From the NCBI GenBank assembly GCA_018260755.1, contig JAGTWP010000014.1, forward strand, positions 8,594 through 27,098: a stretch of DNA of 18,505 nucleotides. Reading direction: 5' to 3'. The stretch's first letter is position 1; each line of letters opens with the position of its first letter. The translations under genes and the position numbers were made by a program. This document shows, in pieces, positions 16,140-18,505 of this stretch. The notes beneath the pieces were generated by a model, which searched no databases, was not told the origin of the DNA, and worked only from the letters and a program-made list of their open reading frames with translations. The stretch is from Candidatus Altarchaeum sp. GTDB lineage: Archaea > Altiarchaeota > Altiarchaeia > Altiarchaeales > Altiarchaeaceae.

Positions 16140-16231
16140 ATTTTCGGATGATGAGATTGACCTATTCTGAAACGCCTTACAGACAAGTTAAGATATATAT
16201 TTGTGATGAATAATAGGCGTCTGACGAAAAT
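16140..16231 (+). ncRNA. Candidate C/D box sRNA (rRNA or tRNA 2'-O-methylation guide)
   Basis: A perfect 7-bp terminal stem (ATTTTCG 16140-16146, CGAAAAT 16225-16231) encloses box C ATGATGA (16148-16154), box D' CTGA (16167-16170), box C' GTGATGA (16203-16209) and box D CTGA (16221-16224). All four match consensus. The guides are GATTGACCTATT before D' and ATAATAGGCGT before D, of normal length. By the fifth-nucleotide rule they would direct methylation of a G in AATAGGTC and of a C in ACGCCTATT; targets were not identified. The D'-C' spacer of 32 nt is much longer than the few bases usual in archaea. It contains ACGCCT, complementary to the D guide. A TATA-like AAATTTAA lies about 26 bp upstream of the stem. 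Confidence 0.6.
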
Positions 16232-16425
16232 TTAAAGAAATTTATCTATTGTAAATTTTGCATCTACAAAAAAATTTTGGTTGTGATTAAGGAATATCTC
16301 CACGCTAAACTATAATATTAAGTATGGTTTCAAAGGTTTCAAATATCTGAACTTATAACATATAAAAAATAAAATACTCTTGTTCCTAAACATCATAATG
16401 AAAATTTTGAAATTTCAACGATGGC

Positions 16426-16470
16426 ATTTTCAAACTTGCTTTAAAATCTTTGAATGAAGTGGGGTTATCA
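16426..16470 (-). repeat. Dispersed palindromic repeat, reverse-orientation copy
   Basis: Read on the reverse strand, the leader TGATAACCCCACTTCATTCA leads into ATTTTAAA-GCAAG-TTTGAAAAT. This matches the copy inside the AMP phosphorylase gene, with the same loop GCAAG and one arm mismatch. It lies about 70 bp upstream of carB1. Confidence 0.6.
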
Positions 16471-16506
16471 GGATATTGAAAATAAGGGCAAAATATTTAA
16501 AACAAA

Positions 16507-16517
16507 GATAAATTTAA
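16507..16517 (+). promoter_or_regulatory. Candidate TATA box of carB1
   Basis: GATAAATTTAA is centred about 27 bp before the carB1 ATG at 16539, again consistent with a leaderless transcript. It is a pattern match only. Confidence 0.35.
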
Positions 16518-16538
16518 TTGTTAAGCGAATAAAAAACA

Positions 16539-17939
16539 ATGGAAAAGCCAAAAAATGTATTAATCATTGGTTCAGGTCCAATAGTAATCGGGCAGGCAGC
16601 GGAATTTGATTACAGTGGAACACAGGCATGCCTTACATTAAAAGAAGAAGGCATTAAGGTAATACTTATTAATCCGAATCCTGCCACAATAATGACCGAT
16701 ACAGATATTGCTGATCGCGTTTATATTGAACCGTTGACAGTTGAAATTTTGGAAAAGATTATTGAAAGAGAAAAGATAGACGGGATTTTGCCCACAATGG
16801 GCGGTCAGACAGGACTAAATATGGCTATGGGATTGCAGGATGCAGGAATTTTGGACAAGTATAATGTGAGGATTTTAGGGACACCTGTTGAAGCAATCAG
16901 AAACGGGGAAGACAGAGAAAAATTTGCTAATTTAATGAAAAATATCGGTGAAAAGATCCCCGCAAGTAAAGCGGTCTTATCTGTTGAAGGGGCAAAAAAT
17001 TTTGCAGAAGAAATTTCCTATCCAGTTATTGTAAGGCCCGGATTTACTCTCGGGGGAACAGGCGGAGGAATTGCACATAATGAAGAGGAACTTGAAGAAA
17101 TTGCCAAAAAAGGGCTTTATTATAGTTTAAATCATCAGGTTTTAATAGAAAAGAGTATATATGGGTGGTATGAATACGAATATGAAGTTGTCAGAGATAA
17201 TAAAGATAATTGCGTTATTATTTGTGGTATGGAAAATTTTGATCCCGTCGGGATTCATACTGGTGAGAGTATTGTTGTTGTACCTACACAAACATTAACC
17301 GATAATGATAACAGAGTCCTAAAAGAAGCATCCGTAAAGATAGTAAGGGCATTGGATATAAGAGGGGGATGTAATGTTCAGTTCGGAGTAAATCCCGAAA
17401 CGATGGAGCATATTGTTATTGAGGTAAATCCAAGAATGTCAAGGTCATCCGCATTAGCTTCAAAGGCGAGCGGTTATCCAATAGCGAGGGTTGCTACAAA
17501 AATTGCAATAGGAAAAAATTTAGATGAAATTCCGAATGCAATCACAAAAAAGACAATGGCATTCTTTGAGCCGGCACTTGATTATGTTGTTGTGAAAATT
17601 CCGAGATGGCCGTTTGATAAATTCAGGACTGCAAATAAACAAATCGGAACGCAGATGAAAAGCACGGGAGAGGTTATGGCAATTGGCAGAAATTTTGAAG
17701 AAGCATTTCAGAAAGCAATAAGAGGTCTGGATATAAAAAAATACGGGCTTGAAAATATAAGCAGCGATATTGACGAAATACGGAAAAATTTAATCGAGCC
17801 GACAGATGACAGGATGTTTTATATTTATAGTGCTTTTGAATTTATGAATGTTGATGAAATTTGCGAATTGACGAAGATAAGTAAATTTTTCATTGAAAAG
17901 ATGAAGCATATTTGGGAGTTAGAAAAGGAAGAAAGGTAA
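16539..17939 (+). CDS. carB1: Carbamoyl-phosphate synthase large chain, N-terminal half
   Basis: The CarB N-half makes carboxy-phosphate and carbamate from bicarbonate, ammonia (from CarA) and ATP, for pyrimidine and arginine synthesis. Visible are the preATP-grasp [20 protein letters not shown] (11-30), [20 protein letters not shown], the ATP-grasp glycine-rich loop [12 protein letters not shown], and [22 protein letters not shown]. Then comes [10 protein letters not shown] and the start of the oligomerisation domain (about 400-466). The ORF ends with a normal stop at residue 466, whereas whole CarB is about 1070 residues. The split falls where Methanocaldococcus-type carB1/carB2 genes are divided, so this is a genuine half gene, not a broken one. 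carB2 and carA are not adjacent. No Shine-Dalgarno is present. Confidence 0.93.
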   Translation: MEKPKNVLIIGSGPIVIGQAAEFDYSGTQACLTLKEEGIKVILINPNPATIMTDTDIADRVYIEPLTVEILEKIIEREKIDGILPTMGGQTGLNMAMGLQDAGILDKYNVRILGTPVEAIRNGEDREKFANLMKNIGEKIPASKAVLSVEGAKNFAEEISYPVIVRPGFTLGGTGGGIAHNEEELEEIAKKGLYYSLNHQVLIEKSIYGWYEYEYEVVRDNKDNCVIICGMENFDPVGIHTGESIVVVPTQTLTDNDNRVLKEASVKIVRALDIRGGCNVQFGVNPETMEHIVIEVNPRMSRSSALASKASGYPIARVATKIAIGKNLDEIPNAITKKTMAFFEPALDYVVVKIPRWPFDKFRTANKQIGTQMKSTGEVMAIGRNFEEAFQKAIRGLDIKKYGLENISSDIDEIRKNLIEPTDDRMFYIYSAFEFMNVDEICELTKISKFFIEKMKHIWELEKEER

Positions 17940-17987
17940 AAAACTAAAATATTTGAGGGTGTTGCCAAAGACAGATAAAAATTTATT

Positions 17988-18226
17988 TTAAACGCATTCA
18001 ACCAACCCCCTTTCTACCCATTCATTTCTAATCTCTTTAAAATCATGAGCAATTGTCTATATACTGTGCGGGGTTATTGGTGATTTTGTAGAGATGATAT
18101 AAAGATATTATGAGCGTTAAGTATATTCAGAACAAATTTAAAATTTATTTCTTTGCCAAAAATAATAACGCTTTTCGCCACGGTTTCTATCAAATTTTTC
18201 AGAATTTCTTTTTTAACCTTGTACAA
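17988..18226 (-). pseudogene. Degraded gene of unknown function
   Basis: Coding-like fragments appear in different reverse frames. From a TTG at 18226 a 50-residue frame reads YKVKKEILKNLIETVAKSVI and ends at a TAA at 18074. An overlapping frame gives ITNNPAQYIDNCS. A third (about 18055-17988) gives IAHDFKEIRNEWVERGLVEC then V and stop. Joined across two frameshifts they would make one helical protein of about 80 residues. No family was recognised. The MITE-like end at 18300 lies just upstream. Chance is possible, but the third fragment in particular looks like real protein. Confidence 0.35.
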
Positions 18227-18299
18227 TTAAGCATGACATTTTTATGTCATTAATGGTATTAAATATATAAATTTAAATTAATAAAGTTTAAATTAATAA

Positions 18300-18350
18300 T
18301 AGACATGTTGTAAAATAACTTTTTCACCTTTGAACTCCTTTAAATTTTGT
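18300..18350 (-). mobile_element. MITE-like element end, inverted copy
   Basis: TAGACATGTTGTAAAATAAC followed by TTTTTCACCTTT is the reverse complement of the right end of the element at 239-540, with only a few differences over about 50 bases, and is preceded by AATAA. The other end is not identified within the window and may lie beyond 18505. Confidence 0.55.
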
Positions 18351-18417
18351 AACTATTCAGAGGTATTAAATTTATGTTAATACATTATGATTATTAATAT
18401 ATAAATTATTCAGAGAG

Positions 18418-18505
18418 TATTTTCAAAATGAAATTTTGAAATACTGAAATCTTTTGATTTTCAATCTTACAAAATGTTTGGAACATTTTGTAATACTGAA
18501 ATCTT
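18418..18505. repeat. Palindrome array with 52-bp period, running off the window
   Basis: ATTTTG(A/T)AATACTGAAATC plus TT occurs at 18433-18453 and 18485-18505, a spacing of 52 bp. Between them are a GAAATC-TTTT-GATTTTC hairpin and a perfect 11-bp hairpin TACAAAATGTT (18468-18478), loop TGG, AACATTTTGTA (18482-18492). Before them, GTATTTTCAAAAT and ATTTTGAAATAC pair with one bulge (18418-18443). The array continues past the window, so its extent is unknown. Confidence 0.6.

Overview
The window is about 18.5 kb of very AT-rich archaeal DNA. The evidence for Archaea is an archaeal-type RNA polymerase gene cluster (rpoH, rpoB, rpoA1, rpoA2, rpl30e, nusA), an archaeal AMP phosphorylase, a formylmethanofuran dehydrogenase subunit C, start codons with no Shine-Dalgarno sequence, and a C/D box sRNA candidate. 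RpoB is one unsplit polypeptide, unlike most methanogens, yet the genome carries FwdC of the archaeal C1 (Wood-Ljungdahl) pathway and a CarB split into halves. With the low GC, this mix fits a deep euryarchaeal or DPANN-adjacent lineage such as Candidatus Altiarchaeum. That placement is inference and was not tested.

Layout. Positions 1-1375 are repeat-rich: a 38-bp tandem repeat, several MITE-like elements ending in TAGAcaTGTTGCaaA, palindromic repeats, and one reverse-strand DUF6398-like gene. Positions 1376-4333 hold a sugar-phosphate nucleotidylyltransferase and AMP phosphorylase. After a repeat-bearing gap of 488 bp comes fwdC (4822-5658). The transcription/translation cluster runs from 5781 to 14305 and is followed by a tiny membrane-protein ORF. 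On the reverse strand are a MazG-type pyrophosphohydrolase and an agmatinase-family ureohydrolase (14835-16029). A 509-bp gap holds the C/D box sRNA candidate and a reverse copy of the palindromic repeat. carB1 (16539-17939) follows. The right end carries a decayed ORF, another MITE-like end and a palindrome array that runs off the window.

How the genes work together. RpoH, RpoB, RpoA' and RpoA'' make most of the catalytic RNA polymerase, next to ribosomal protein L30e and the elongation factor NusA in the usual archaeal order; the S12/S7/EF-1alpha genes that often follow are absent here. The metabolic genes are loosely grouped: nucleotide salvage (AMP phosphorylase), C1 fixation (FwdC), carbamoyl phosphate for pyrimidine/arginine synthesis (CarB N-half), polyamine or ureohydrolase metabolism, and nucleotide-pool cleaning (MazG).

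Most interesting observations: (1) a dispersed palindromic repeat appears to have entered the AMP phosphorylase coding sequence in frame, adding about 13-15 residues, as Rickettsia palindromic elements do; (2) the N-terminal region of RpoA'' upstream of the trigger loop is replaced by Lys-rich sequence and a 27-bp tandem repeat coding for HNDNNDESK; (3) a C/D box sRNA candidate has a perfect 7-bp terminal stem and an unusually long D'-C' spacer.
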